A DNA stretch of 64,000 nucleotides from Siphonodentalium dalli (GCA_032622095.1 CP136061.1:62375127-62439126); one strand, 5' to 3'. Shown: positions 1 through 13,800, counted from the stretch's first letter. The notes: generated by a model not told the origin, from the sequence alone. Numbers and translations are program-made.

Positions 1-25
1 ATTTAGTATAGAAAGGGTTAATGAA
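1..25 (+). repeat. Edge copy of a dispersed repeat
   Basis: The window opens inside a motif reading ATTTAGTATAGAAAGGGTTA. The same motif recurs at 62068-62088, and in diverged form near 53850-53872 and 5735-5756. It belongs to the dispersed family annotated at 5590-5760 and 53665-53880. Only the end of this copy lies inside the window. Confidence 0.6.
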
Positions 26-124
26 ATAAAAACGCTCCTGTGCCGATCGAGTGGTTACGTCATGCACCCATACAAGGCAATAACTGTGTTGTCGAACTGC
101 ATGATTGGACCGATCGACCAAAAA

Positions 125-181
125 CGTGACATCAGCATTTACAGCGCAAGTCACGTGACATCAGCATTTACAGCGCAAGTC
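125..181 (+). repeat. Perfect 29-bp tandem duplication
   Basis: Two adjacent copies of a 29-bp unit beginning CGTGACATCAGCATTTACAG (125-153 and 154-181). The join creates a CACGTGAC E-box-like sequence. No gene is seen nearby. Confidence 0.9.
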
Positions 182-1016
182 TTGTCGATAAAATGCTTCG
201 GCATCTGAACGTTAGCGTCTTCGTTTTTGTCAGCCAGCGATATCGGTCGAGATGACATTCACTGTCAAAGAAGTGGGAAATCTTGTCTAGTTAGAATATA
301 TAACACAGGTTAACACGATAATTGGTCCTCTCATGGGACAGGAACAAATTCTTTGATAGAAGTGCTCGAATATAGGCGTACAATTATGCTATATTAGCTA
401 AAGTTAGTATTACTACCACTATATGTTTTTCCCAGTGACTCCGAATTCAATTAATGAGCACATTCGCGTCAGAACAGAAGCCATTGCAAGCACGCAGCTA
501 ATTCAAGTCACGCACTAGTCCCAGTACCACCAACCTGGGACCATGTAGAGACAGGACAGCGGTGCTGTGTGTCCCACGCACTCCCCCATATTTGGTAAAA
601 CAAAATAGAATATCATCCCTGATACAACATCTGTTGGAAATTTCACAAACATAGGTTGATATTGTTCTGATAGTTTGAAATTCCAACCAGCATTTAGTGT
701 GGAATGTGTTGCTTTTAGACCATAAGTAAAATATTTTTCTATTTTCAGTCAAATTTTGGACTGAAATGGCCATTATTTGATAAATGTCCAAAAATGTTAG
801 GGGAGGTCACCATTAGTGGGAAAGATTGTTGGACATCACCCTCAAACCCGAGCCCCTTTACGCACGTCTTTGCAATCACCTATAAGTAACACGCCCAGCT
901 GGTTTCAATTTACAATTAACCCGTTCTATTGATTCTGCATGCAATTCTGTTCTAAAAGTCATAATTTAAATGGCCTATTGTTCATTTGGAGGATTGATAT
1001 GAGCAGCCGACAGCCA
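182..1016. other. Intergenic stretch, nothing recognised
   Basis: AT-rich unique-looking sequence. I see no coding signal, RNA gene or clear repeat. A short open frame on the minus strand (498-791) has no recognisable motif and is probably chance. Confidence 0.5.
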
Positions 1017-1910
<894 letters not shown>

Positions 1911-2482
1911 TTATAAAGGACAGAGTCATACAAACAGACAGTTACAGTGCATATAGAAATAGGAAAATATACTTTGCGGAATGAGACGATTGAAAAAGCT
2001 ATATCTCACTTGTAACGTCACATACATGTATATGAAGTGGACGAACATCACTTGTTATATTAATTGTCAAACCGATAACCAGTGTCTTCTCATACAAATT
2101 ATACATGTACATGTAAATGTATGTCGTGATGTTGTACATGTAGTGTACTGTTTAGACAAAGAGTTAACAGTGGGGAAATATTATTGTATACCAAGTTTTC
2201 TTCAGACATTTTTCTCATTCTCGGGAAGAAAATGTTCCATTATCAGAATTCTCCAGTAAAGACTAAAATATGAGTTTCAATGAGACCACCTTGAGGTCTT
2301 TCAAAATGTTTTCTTGGGAGGATACAACATTTACATTTTTCGTTGACTATTGGCAATGCAACAGTCATGTGTGAAGTTGTGAACGCAAATCAAGTTATTC
2401 AGACGGATTAGCAGCTGGTGCGTTAAAGGGTTTCCTGTTAAGGATGCATCCCCATAGGCTATGGTCCGCGCTGGACCGAAAT
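1911..2482. other. Intergenic stretch, nothing recognised
   Basis: AT-rich sequence with scattered ACATGTA-type motifs (about 2020-2145). No gene or RNA is recognised; the open frame at 1981-2259 has no conserved motif. Confidence 0.5.
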
Positions 2483-3020
2483 TTACTTTTGCCAAATGAA
2501 AATATTTTTTGCCAAATTATTTTAAAATTTGCCAAATGTTATCCCCGATAGTATCATTTTCTGCAACATTGATTGTATGTTATGTTTCGACACTCGCGGT
2601 TTGGAGGACGTTTGATATAGATAGGAAAGAAGTTCGTTTATAATTCAACTCTTTTGTGGTTTATCATACAACAATAAACAAATCCCCGAGCAATAAAATG
2701 GTAGAAGGGTTGCTTCATCAGAAGGGAATATCACAAGAGGATTAGCCATATAAACACCACCATCACGCTAAATACGGATAATCCCTCCACCCAATCGATA
2801 TTAATGCTATCAGACTAACTGCATTTTAATGGAGGTGTTAATTCCGAAACCATATAAAACACCACTAATATAATTATATTGTAGTTTCCTAAAATGAATG
2901 GTATTGATTGACCGATATTTTTCAACTTTATTGAGGAATTAATAAGTCACTTGCCAAAACTTTTGCCAAATGAAAATATTTTTTTGCCAAATGTGAATTA
3001 TTTTTGCCATTGGCAAATTT
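2483..3020 (+). repeat. Pair of GCCAAAT-rich direct repeats
   Basis: The sequence TTTTGCCAAATGAAAATATT recurs at about 2488 and 2960, each time followed by several more TTGCCAAAT units. The second copy runs directly into the SINE-like segment at 3040. The DNA between the copies (2545-2950) is AT-rich with no recognised feature. Confidence 0.6.
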
Positions 3021-3039
3021 GGCAAATGGCAGCGCGAAC

Positions 3040-3190
3040 ACTGACGTCTGCCGAGGTGCTTTTGTCGCGGATATCACCATCGCAGTATGGGCGAGACAAA
3101 GCGGGATAAAACCCCGGAAAAATCGAGACATATTTCCAAGCTTGATCTGAGTTGAGGGAATGTGCCACTCCATTGATTATCCGCACTTGT
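3040..3190 (+). mobile_element. Degenerate copy of a tRNA-derived SINE
   Basis: It aligns by eye with the better-preserved SINE at 36990-37243. Shared pieces are GCCGAGGTG (A-box-like), GATATCACCATCGCAGTATGG against GATACGATCATCGCAGTTTGG, and a body around CAAGCTTGATCT...GTTGAGGGA. The B-box position is degenerate (GATAAAACCCCGG), so it is unlikely to be transcribed. Confidence 0.55.
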
Positions 3191-3194
3191 GAAG

Positions 3195-4860
3195 TTGTCA
3201 AATAGATTCCCAAATAGAGAACATTGCATCTACACTGTATGCAGTCATGTATTTCATATCTAACGGTCGAATGCCGGTTATCCTTGCCCAAGGTGGGATC
3301 GGAAGTAGATCAGACTGATAAGATTGCTCTGGCATGCGCAGAAACAAAGTACTTGCATGATCACATCCGCAGGCGAGGGTATCTATAACAACTTGATTCT
3401 TCAATACGAACATATAACGACCACCGGCTACAATCGACACAGCACATCGCTCCGATTTCCGGACCAGCAATTCGTCTGGTAATTCACTAGTCTAGGAGTA
3501 ATTGTATTCCTCCATCCCTATGGAGAGATTAATATGTAGTTCTTATGCTCACACGGACTGCCCGCGGGGAACTATATAGCGTCGAGGATTCACATCCGTT
3601 TAGACGAAGAATTGTTCGTTTAATTCAGAATATATCAAAGCATGGTCCCAGTTGTCTCGCTGCGCATATGAGCGCGCGTGTGATTGTGTTACCTCGTTCG
3701 TTGGACACTGACTGGACATTACAGAAGTTAATTTCTGCTTTTATTTAGACTTCGTGCTTGTTGTCTGTCCACTTGTGGGAGCTATTAATTTATATATACA
3801 GCTTGGGGAACTTCTGACCAAATGTCAAGGGGTTATCATTCACGTAATGGGGTCTATTAGATGGTCTGTGTTGCTCATTAAACATGTATATGTTTGGTTC
3901 TATTAGGGAAATATTATAATAATATTATAATAATAATTTCAACGAATATGTCTATAGGTCGTTTGTTGAACTTATAGTTTAAACAATATTTTATTTCTTC
4001 CCAAAATTATATAATTATAAATCATATGACACATGTATGAATAGAAGACTAGAAGGGATGAAGAGGATTTGACAACAAGCATCAGATGCTTATATAGAGC
4101 CATCTCCTCAGAGGAGAATAGATTACATATATAGTGTTCAGTGAGAAGTGGAAGTCAAGATTAAGTGAGAGGAAGAGATACAGAGCATGCTAAGAAGATT
4201 AATGAACAGTTGGGTGGGAACAGAGGGGGAACAAAGCAATTAACACATATATTTACAATGATCACTGCCCTTATGCATGTTATTGTTTTACATAGGAAAA
4301 ACTATTTGTGTCGAGTGGAGTCAATAGTTTGCCAGTACCTTAATATGGCTTTTTTTTTAAATTTATTTAAGTTGTTTTTGTTTTAGTTTTTGTTTTTTGG
4401 ATCGAGTTATTGAAATTATTGCTACATTGTTAGCTATATACATGTATATGATTTATTGCTATATCATTTTATTTTTGTGTCTCTGAAGACTATCAAATTC
4501 GAGCAGCTACTTATTGTGAATGTCAGAAATACAATTGACGACTAACGAAATCGATTGCTTGTTAGTATAAATGTTTGAGTTGCCTCAAATATGGCCTTAT
4601 TGAGTCTTTTGGGAAATGAAATAGATCCCTTAAGTAAAATATCAGATCTCCACAAATTTTGTGCTAATACTGAGAAAATTTCAATTCGTATTGTCGAGTA
4701 TCTGGGACAATATAGTAAAAAGTGGTCGGCAGTCTCGACTTCCCCACATGAGGATTTATCAGATTCGTTTAAATGGTTGCGACTGAGATCATCATTGAGG
4801 TTACTGCATCCTAGTCGAAGTTGCGTGTGAATTAACTGGGTTTTGCGGCATTTGCTATAG
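3195..4860. other. Intergenic stretch with one repeat arm and a doubtful small frame
   Basis: About 3935-4000 holds a partial copy of the TATAGGTCGTTTGTTGAACTT hairpin arm also seen in 1017-1910. A 79-codon frame at 4591-4830 (plus) starts after a TATA-like AT tract, but I recognise nothing in it and would not call it a gene. The rest shows no feature. Confidence 0.4.
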
Positions 4861-5600
4861 CTATAATGGCGAACATTTTGTTTTTCTTAGGCGCAGATTG
4901 GTATTCAATTTGTATTTGAAATTTTCTAGAGTTTCTGAGTTTTTCAGGTCATCAGATAATTTATTCCACTGGCGTGTTGTCGCGGGCAAGAATGATCGTT
5001 GATATGATGATGTGTCCGAAAAAGGGGGTCTTAAGTCAGTTCTCCGAAAGTCATATATGTCAGCCCCTGGGTGTTTATGATTAACAGTGTTGTAAAGATA
5101 TGCTGGCGAATTGCGATAGAACATCTTATAGAATTGATGTAGTTTGAATTGTTTTCTCCTTTCACTTAACATTTCCCAACCAAGGTCTGCCAATATATCA
5201 ATGCTGTTTATGCTTCTAGTTCCTCCCGTTGCTATTCTAGCAGCTTCAAATTGGATTTTTTCTATTAGCTCACTTTCTGCTTGCGTGCAGTTGTCCCATA
5301 CGGGTGAGGCATATTCCAAGACTGGTCTTATATAAGCACAATATATTCTCTCTATAGTTATACGGTCCAGGTAGTATTTAAATTTTCTTAGGTGGTTCAC
5401 TCGTTTCCAGGCCCTGTCTATAATGTCACTTATATGAGCATCCCATGAGCCATGATTGTTAAACGTTAGTCCCAGATGTTTGTGAAAAGTCACCTCATTT
5501 ACGCCCTCGTTAGACATATGGAGTCGGGGATGATCAGGGGGTCAGTTTTACGCGATATCAAGAGAGACTCAGTTTTCGTCGGGTTAAATCTGAACATTTC
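4861..5600 (-). pseudogene. LINE reverse-transcriptase C-terminal fragment (5'-truncated)
   Basis: An open frame of about 218 codons covers the thumb/C-terminal region of a CR1/Jockey-type non-LTR retrotransposon polymerase. Motifs seen are KHLGLTF, RAWKRVNHLRKFKYYLDR, YIRPVLEYASPVWDNCT, EAARIATGGTR, DLGWEMLSERR and a final FLPATTRQWNKL. The catalytic palm motifs are missing, as expected for a 5'-truncated insertion. Just upstream (about 5520-5595) the homologous reading continues (FNPTKTESLL) in another frame, so there is at least one frameshift near 5530. The insert abuts the dispersed repeat at 5590. Known for the family: this region follows the YADD catalytic core. Inference: a dead copy. 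Confidence 0.85.
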
Positions 5601-5760
5601 CCGCCAATGAATATGAATCATTCTGATATTATTATTTTTTCGCATGCCTGACGTCTGCTTTTATTATCTGAAAATCCCTCCAAATTAATAATAGACTGTC
5701 ACAATGTATACTATTATAACTGAATGGGAGAATTCTTTCAGTATAGAATGAGTTAAATGA
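5590..5760 (+). repeat. Dispersed repeat copy, family also at 53.7 kb
   Basis: Begins CTGAACATTTCCCGCCAATG and ends near a GGGAGAA...TAGAATGAGTTAAATG block. It aligns in the same order with 53700-53880, sharing TCTGAACATTT, CTGTCGTCTGCTT-like, ATCCCTCCAAATTAAT-like and GGGAGAATCC-like blocks. Partial copies lie at 1-25 and 62040-62090. Confidence 0.65.
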
Positions 5761-7943
5761 TACTTTTAAATTTATGTGGATAATCTCAGAACGCAACATC
5801 TCGCAGTGATGAACATATATGGACTTCTTATTCCGTTCTAGATCTGCCGAATGTATCAACCATTTGGGTTGAACTATACATGCATGTATGGTCCAAATAA
5901 CTGAACGAGTCACAAAACAGGAACCATTTTCGAGCTGTACAATTGCGCATAGCATTGGCATCACGCTTCGACCAGTCGAAAGACTAACCTCTGGTGCAAA
6001 ACTGATGTACATTCTATATTAATAGGAATTTATATTTTAAACGTGTTTGCAAATACAATTATTTGAATTGACAAATCACTAGTACCACCAATTCGCACCA
6101 TCCCCCGATATGAACCACACACCGAAATAAATGAAAGTAAAGATTAAAATTACATGTATGTTTTGATGTCATGCATATCATTTGCCATTGTATATTTGTG
6201 TGTAATCCTTATTTGAAGTTAATTGTGTGTGTCAAATTTTGTAGAAAGAGACGTACTGTAAGTTGGTAAACTTGACTTGTGTCAATCCATACGTTATCTT
6301 ATCGTGCGATACATTTAATTGTACACTAACACACTCAATTACTGCGGAGGAGATTCTTCATTTTCAACCAGATAATCCGCTATACTGAAGATGAGACCAT
6401 GCATTTGTTCAAATTGGGATTAACTATAACCACAACAATGATCCCATTTACACATTCGGTTCTAAAATTAGAACCCTTGGGCTCATATTCACCAGCAGGG
6501 TTTATTTTATAAACAGGGTTTATTTTATAAACCGGGTAGTTTATGTTGTAGGTACCTTCGTTAGCGTTAACGACACACACTACTGTCGATATGCGTAACC
6601 CAATCTATCAGATTATCAATAGACAACACCTCGCGACTAAATTGCGAACACCGGATAAATTCGCAAATAGGGTTATAAACTCATACTGAATCTTGCAAGC
6701 CATCTTGAGTAATTTAGTCTAAAACACCTTGGTGCGACACATTTAAGACAGATCAAAACAGAAAACAAAGATAGTTCCTTTTACTTTAAACAATGGTCCA
6801 AACATGAACAGCGATTTTTTGCCGATTTTGATGTCAAGTTTGTGAGAGAAAAATCTTAAATTTCTGGTAATATCAGTGATTAAGTGGTTAAATAGGCAAT
6901 AATAAACCAAAGTGCATCAGAAATTTTTGTATTGAATGTATATAATGCATATTAGTCGAAGTTATTCATCAGCCACACCTTGTAAGCGATTGCAGGGCAC
7001 GCTGGGGCAATTTCTACCATTTTCCACAATTTGGCGGTCATTTTTATTTAAAGTGACAATTTGGGTTTCATTGAGTTGAAATAATCATAAGTAATGGTAC
7101 GCCTCACTAACATTGCACAGTTCTGCTCATTTCTTGTTGAAATATGACTAGAATCCCAATGGTTAATTTTGTGAAATGTTATACCGCTTTCTGTAAAAAT
7201 AAAATTTTGAGGGATCGGAAGGAGCTAGGACCCACATAATGACATATATATCATTGCTTCGATCAGTTAACTTGAAATACACAATATAAAGTCTCAATTC
7301 TCAACCAGTTTCGAACAGCAGAAACTAATCTGGAAGTTATTAGTGAAAATAGTCTATGTATATGCCTGTTGATCATTGAAAAATTGGGCTGAGATTACAT
7401 TTGATTGCTCCCTGCTTGAGTGGACCACACTGCATGCATATCAACATTTGTTTTAATTGGGCTGGAATATTTGTGACTGCTTTATTCTGCTTTATAATAT
7501 ATTGGGATATGATAATGTATAATGCTTTATTATGCAATTAAAATATAACATTATGATTCAAATGCAACCTCATTTATTGGAGCCAAGACATAAGCTATCT
7601 GGTGATTGGAGTGTTGTGTGCAATAATTAAGTATTCTAACAGTTATTGGCACTGAAAGGGACCAAAAAGAAATTAATAAATTCAACATCTCAAATGTATT
7701 AAAATCCATTATTTTTGTTGTCTCTTAATAATTGCTCAGATTTTATATACAATGAAGAAGAAGATTTGTGAAATTCAAGATCTTTCGCCAGATTGACCCA
7801 GAAAAATTCTTTGTAGAAAATCTCTTGCCATTTTTGGCTGGATTTATGCAAAATGTGCATCCCGACCTTAAGCGATCCATCGGTCAACAGCTTCGTGTTG
7901 TTATTATTATATAGATAATGCATGGCTTGGAGTTGACTATGCC
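5761..7943. other. Intergenic stretch, only a short tandem repeat
   Basis: An 18-19-bp tandem duplication (AGGGTTTATTTTATAAACA type) lies at about 6498-6535. I see no other repeat, RNA or coding signal; the longest frames (5632-6012, 7699-7923 minus) have no recognisable motif. Confidence 0.5.
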
Positions 7944-8015
7944 AAAATAGTGGTCCGAGCGGAGAAACAGTACACGAGCCGCCCGCGGCTATTCCTCACC
8001 GAGGACCACTATTTT
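7944..8015. repeat. Short hairpin element
   Basis: AAAATAGTGGTCCGAG at 7944-7959 pairs with CGAGGACCACTATTTT at 8000-8015, a nearly perfect 16-bp stem around a 40-base GC-rich loop (GCCGCCCGCGGC). It could be a very short MITE or a DNA structure motif. Confidence 0.6.
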
Positions 8016-9381
8016 AAAACTATGTTATTAGTATAATGTTCGTGTAGCAAAGACATTTTGAAACTGGAAAAGGCAGTTATAAAACACCGTTCACTGGCAC
8101 TCAAAAATTAGAACTGTCATCTTGCCATACTAAACAGAATAACTATTAAATTCATTCGATAGCTATGATCGGACACTTGTAAAATCATTAAAATTCATCA
8201 ATATGTCTGCAATTAGTAACGTACAGGGTATAGCTTAACATTGTCCGTGTCTTCATGTGGCAATCCGAATGCGCAAAATGAGTCTTTTACTATAAATAGA
8301 ACAGGAATAGTAGGCGAGTAGGAATCATACTGTGGTACTATCGGAATATAGTTTAGCAGTGTGCAACCATGCAGTCAGAACACGAGGAAGTCACGTGGGA
8401 TATACTATACCTAGATTTATACACTGCAAGGGAAATAAGTGGGCAATAATATAGCCCAATAAAAGCCATTTTATACAACTTGAAACTCGGAAATGAATTA
8501 AGGTCGCATCTATCTTTATTTTCGCATAGGCAGTGTACATGACATACGAAAATATTTCTGGAAACTTTCTTCGAAGTTCAAACATTTCCGAACGACGCAG
8601 CTGAAAGACGAATATATATCATGTCCGGTCACGCAGTCCAGAACGGGGTTCTATTGAAAACACAATTTAACTGAGGAATATCTATGTGGAAACATGGATT
8701 ATTAAAATGCCTTATTAATTAACTGGGAAAACAAGCTTTCTCGTTCTCAAATATAAACATGATGCGCATTCCTGGGATACGTGACATTTACCCTGGCCCT
8801 TTGACGTTCCCGAAGACCGGAGATCAGTCGCTAATGGCACGTGCACATTGACACATAGACTACCCGAATTTTTTACTGTCGAAGTGCAATGCTATACACG
8901 CATCATTCTAGTCAAACTAGTAACTTAATTCAATGTGTAAAGATAATTCATCAGCAACCACTGAACTTCACACCCATAACATGAGCTATGTTTATATTTT
9001 TCAATAAATATGTCAAACATCGCGTACGATATTACACAGACAATCAGTATGAAAAAGAGCATCTGGAAATAATAGTGATGTTCTGTCCGTCCACACAAAT
9101 ATCTCCGCTTAGCGATGCATTTACTGAAATTTGATAAGGATATTCGCTATCGGTCTCTCAAAATAGGCCCCAGCACCGGTGGTTCAAACTTGTGTTTGCA
9201 AGACACCTCTAACATGACAAACTTCAGATGGGCGCAAGTATATGCAACCCCAATGAGTGCATTCTAGTTGTCAATGTTAACCTGGTGATATGTCATCGGC
9301 AATTGATGTGTTGCTCAAAAGAAGGCATCTGGCCGAAATATATGTACCTTGCAATGTGCGTTATCATTGCCATTATTTGGA
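8016..9381. other. Intergenic stretch, nothing recognised
   Basis: No gene, RNA or repeat recognised. The open frame entering the GAY tract at 9228 has no conserved motif before the low-complexity part. Confidence 0.45.
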
Positions 9382-9612
9382 TGGGCGGTGATGATGAAGA
9401 CAACGGAGGTGACGACGACGTTGATGAAGACTATAATGACGATGGCGATAACAATGTGGTTGTAGGACGATGAACATGATGATGATGACGACGATGACGA
9501 CGACGGTGATGATGACGATGACGGCGACGACGACGACGATGCTGACGATGCTGACGACGACGACGACGATGATGATGATGATGATGAATTGATGATGATG
9601 ATGATGATGATT
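9382..9612 (+). repeat. Impure (GAY)n trinucleotide microsatellite
   Basis: About 230 bp of GATGAT/GACGAC triplets with an interruption around 9455-9475. It gives an Asp-rich frame on plus and an Ile/Val/His-rich frame on minus; both look like artefacts of the repeat. Confidence 0.95.
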
Positions 9613-10936
9613 ACACAAACAAAGGACCCCGAATTCGATGGCCAAATGTCACTTTATGTACATACACTGTACATATGTTACATAACTCTATATTTTGTGC
9701 ATAATAGTACGATTGAGTTATCAATAAAGCATCTACTACAATAATACTATCCCATGCATTGGACAATAGATATTGATCATTGGAATTTTGTTGCGATGTA
9801 ACGTTACAATATCATGTTTACAATCTCGGTATGGATAATTATTGATAATGGTAATAACATAACAGTTGATATATATAGTTTTAATGTACTTGTTTGTGAT
9901 AGTAGTTTCACAGATGTTCATAAGTTTCCACATATAATGTCTTCATTGCGACGGCTGTGTGCCCCTTTATCTACGCTTTGCAACTTCTCTGAAAATTATA
10001 AATATATCCTTGTCAAAAATGTTATGGTCGACTGTTTAGTGGGAAGACCGTATTATCGGCTATCGCGAAGCCAATATTTCAAGAACATATACATGTATGG
10101 AATCTGGAAAGTCTTACTATACTAAGATCTAATCAACTGGCAAACAACAAGCGCCCTCAAATTATTCGCAAATTGTTCTCGTTCATACTGAACATATATA
10201 GGAATCACTGAACTAAATGGTTTCCCATAGACGACAGTGTTAACGTTTCAGCCAAATTCACTTAATTGAAGGCCACTCCAGTGATGTTTACCCAGCTAGA
10301 ATGACACCAGTTGATCACGAAAATGCAAGAAAAATCATAGGTCATGTGTTTTAAAATAAATACCCAAGTAACGACAGGGCTAACCCACAGTCCACTTTTA
10401 TCTGGGGGAAAAAACCCAGAACTACAGCAGCTAGTTAAATATATTTCCCACTCATAAAAATCAATTCCCCCATTAATTCACCATTTTAAATTATATAGAT
10501 ATGATGTACAAATAAAAAAATAAGATTTCATCCTTTAATAACATGCCACATGTACCAGGTGAAGGTCATTCTTCAGTTTCCCTCACCTCTAGCAGTCCAC
10601 GGTGCACTCGCTCTGAAACACATTTAGCTCCCTGATTCTTATAGATGCTATACAAACTCATCTGGGGGGAAACTGGCAATTTGTTTTTGTTGTAGCTGTG
10701 CTAGAAGTTAAACTGTAAACACATCCCATATTAACCAATAGTAGTTCAGATTCATTACAAGCGGAATGTAAAGTTGTCTTACCTGCGTAATCTAGAGTCT
10801 AATTGTATGTTTGTGGTGACTATTTTGTGTACGATAATATCGCCATCTCAGACTAATTTACGCGGAGTGCGGTACTTCGCGGGAGTACATACAATTAGCC
10901 GCTGTTTTATCTGAACAGGTGGTATAGTGCTATCAG
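9613..10936. other. Intergenic stretch, nothing recognised
   Basis: AT-rich sequence. Open frames on both strands around 9736-10125 overlap each other and carry no recognisable motif. No repeat seen. Confidence 0.45.
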
Positions 10937-11378
10937 CGGGAGAGCGTCTATATGGGAAGTGTTGTTATCTCTTTGCCATTATCCATCATGCTCTGGGGGG
11001 AAACAATTCAACAAGATTTTTTTAACAGGCAACCCACCATGATGGTTGTGATCAACAAACGAGGACACTGATCTATATCAGTGGGCGATAGCAATACTTA
11101 TTACCCAAGATCGGAGATGCAAGTGAAGGCTCTCGGGTGTGACACAATGCCTTCAGTTTGTATTAGTATATTTTTTATGTAAACGTACATAAATATCCAC
11201 AATTATTCAATCTCTATTACGAAACGTCTTGTTTTTTACGTATACTTTGCTTCAATTATATAGACGCTGGGAGAGCTTGCTATATGGGAAGTGTTGTTAT
11301 CTCTTTGCCATTATCCATCATGCTCTGGGGTGAAACAATTCAACAAGATGTTTTTTACAGGCTGCCCACCATGATGAC
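10937..11378 (+). repeat. Two diverged direct copies of a ~110-bp segment
   Basis: 10937-11045 and 11267-11378 share GGGAGAGC, then TATATGGGAAGTGTTGTTAT, TTGCCATTATCCATCATGCT and CCACCATGATG, at roughly 90% identity by eye. The ~220 bp between the copies shows no feature. Each copy contains an inverted pair ATCCATCATG/CACCATGATGG. Confidence 0.8.
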
Positions 11379-11696
11379 GATGTATCAATCCGTTTGAATT
11401 GTGATGATTTGGAGATCGCTTATTTCATGAACATAATGTATAAACAAATTTAATCGAGATCTTCTGGGATTCCACCCAAGTACGTTCCTGTTTTAGTTGT
11501 CCATCCACTATCATTAACTGTGTAATATTTCAACCGGAAGTCGACACACACAAAAAAACACCGCTTTTCTTCGAAATTTTCTCCGACTGCTCAAAACTTG
11601 CAGGATCGGTGTATCTATATAAACGGTGACGTCACAAAATCAAATAGTGTATCTATGTCGTTAGATCTTTGTTGACCCATGGTTTCCCAACAATTT

Positions 11697-12945
11697 GATG
11701 GAGTCCAAAATAAATGTTTCCGTTCACTTATATTAGTAACCACAGCAACCATGCCCATTATCATGATGGATTATGTTAGAAATACAAAATATGAACTGTA
11801 TAGTAATTACTTTTAATTATGTTTACTTACATTGGTCCAAGAAACACAAAGTCCAAAATCTAAGAATTTAAGGGGGATGTCAAGTGAACAATATTGAATG
11901 GGGATTTCCATGCAAATCTCCGGAGCCAAAGTTACAGAGTTGTATATACTTCTGAACGTGACTTGATGTGGTATTGGAAACAACGGGTATTTATCTGGCG
12001 GGTCCGCTTGGTAAATTACAAAATTTTGCAACAGATATATTTTTGAGAATTTTTTTCTGGAATTACATCACTTGACCTACATTTGAAAAATCAATATAAA
12101 ATTCAAAAATAAATACACCAACATTATAACGGAACAAGTTCCAAGCGAACACGCCAGATAAATATCTGTTATTTCCAATACCAAATCAATTCACACTCAG
12201 AATTATGTGCAACTCTGTAACGTTTGCTCCGCAGATTTGCATGGAAATCGCCATTAAATATTGTTCACTTGACCTCCCCCCTTAATATGCGAATGTGTAC
12301 TTAACACAGTGACGAATGGTGTACTATAAAAATATACATATTTCTTGAGTGTTCTTTGACAAATTTACTAAGTACCAGTTGTTGACAAATGTTATATCTG
12401 CTTGCCTAAAATGGCTGGCTGTGTATGAGTAACATGTGACCAGTCACAGTGTGATGTTCTGTGAGATATGTTGTCAAAAGCATTTGTTAAGCTCCAATTG
12501 AGCACACCAGCCTGCAGCCTGTAAGAAGTCATCACTCATGGGATCTCATGGACCAGCCGGCAACATCAGCTTATACCCATTCCCACCAGACTGGACATAA
12601 GCTATGATCAAGGTGGTCTGTCAAACGTCAGCTTCGATGCAGCATTGCTTAGCAAGTAAATATATCATTCATCAACAACTGGTTTTAATTGTTTATAGTA
12701 CATCATTCTTCAGTGTTCAGTACACATTCCCATATTTGTTTCTTATATTATTGACTTTGTGTTTCTTGGACCATTATAAGTAAAAATAATTTGTTTAAAT
12801 CTCTATAACGTTCACATTATGTATTTATAAGATAAACCACCATGAATTATACTCTTAAAATGTTGCATCAATGAGCATGGTTGCTGTGGTTACTAATATA
12901 AGTGAACGGAATCATTTATTTTGGGTCCACATAGACCTTATCAGT
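11697..12945. mobile_element. Fold-back element with ~390-bp inverted arms
   Basis: Left arm 11697-12080 and right arm 12115-12306 plus 12716-12945 are inverted copies. Paired landmarks are AAAATAAATGTTTCCGTTCA with its complement near 12905, GGTCCAAGAAACACAAAGTC with its complement near 12750, CTTGACATCC/GTGAACAATATT with its complement near 12265, and TATCTGGCG with CGCCAGATA. The centre is a ~35-bp AT-rich loop. The right arm is interrupted by a second palindromic element (12307-12715). No transposase frame. A very long palindrome of this type could also be a hairpin RNA source. Confidence 0.75.
12307..12715. mobile_element. Palindromic element nested in the fold-back arm
   Basis: The ends CAGTGACGAATGGTGTACTA (12307 onward) and, complemented from 12715, CACTGAAGAATGATGTACTA match over about 24 bp. 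ACCAGTTGTTGA (about 12379) pairs with TCAACAACTGGT (about 12672). It sits exactly where the right arm of the 11697-12945 element is interrupted, so it inserted later. The interior (12410-12660) has no coding signal. Confidence 0.6.
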
Positions 12946-13141
12946 TGTAATGGGCTGACAATATGAAACCATTGAATATCTGGGAGACAAACATGTAGCT
13001 TCAAGTGTAGGTTGTACTAAACGTACATGTAGCATTTCAGATTTCTTGGTCCAATTATTTTTATAAAGTCTACAACACAATATAAGAACATTTGATGAGT
13101 GAATTTGTTTTCCGTATTCGGTGCAGATCAACTCTGTGCTC

Positions 13142-13541
13142 TTAACCCTTTACCCAACAAACCGGCCAAAACCGGCCAAATAAAGCTTCAACAGCCTAAA
13201 ATATCTTCGGTCTGTCTCAATAGAACCATACAAATATGGATATCATTGGAATCGGCTCCTTGACCACATTGTGATAGTTACAGTTATGCACCGTGCCAAT
13301 GCATTATCTTATATATGCGAGTCGACCATAGGTCGCCTCGCATATATAAGAGAATGCATTGGCCTAAAAAAAATCTTTTTTTAACACTTTTTACCATTTG
13401 TTCTTACATTCTTTAACAATTTTATAATTTTTAATGTGTTAAGCCAATGCATTCTCTTATATATGCGAGGCGACCTATGGTCGACTCGCATATATAAGAG
13501 AATGCATTGGCACAGGGCCCTTCTGTTGGGTAAAGGGTTAA
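13142..13541. mobile_element. TTAA-flanked palindromic MITE, piggyBac-type (copy 1)
   Basis: It is bounded on both sides by TTAA and the inverted end CCCTTTACCCAACA/TGTTGGGTAAAGGG, the target and end style of the piggyBac superfamily. Inside are two ~69-bp near-perfect palindromes (13295-13363 and 13443-13511), each starting GCCAATGCATT and centred on CGACC-ATAG/CTAT-GGTCG. A ~80-bp T-rich spacer separates them. No coding capacity. Two more copies lie at 54185-54587 and 62766-63128 in the opposite orientation. Confidence 0.85.
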
Positions 13542-13800
13542 ATACACTATTTTGAAATTGCGTAGATAACTTTGTCCTAGTTCTAACAAATCTCGATGAG
13601 TTGAGATGCTGTTATTTACTGTCGTTTACTTTGTCCTGGTTTACGTACGCGGGGAATAAAACAATTGTTCTAAAATGATAGTTGAAGTTGTGTCTTCATT
13701 GTAGTGGTAATAATAGTACCAAAAGACCGAAGTAGAGCTAAATATTTCCTCCTTGTATTTAGGAATAAACAATTAAACAATGCGGTCAATTCCCAGGAAA

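Noticed and set aside
4591-4830. 79-codon frame as a small gene
   Set aside because: No recognisable motif, no repeat or homologue in the window; length is compatible with chance.
9373-9645. His/Ile/Val-rich frame on minus and Asp-rich frame on plus
   Set aside because: Encoded by the GAY trinucleotide repeat; reading is open on both strands for that reason alone.
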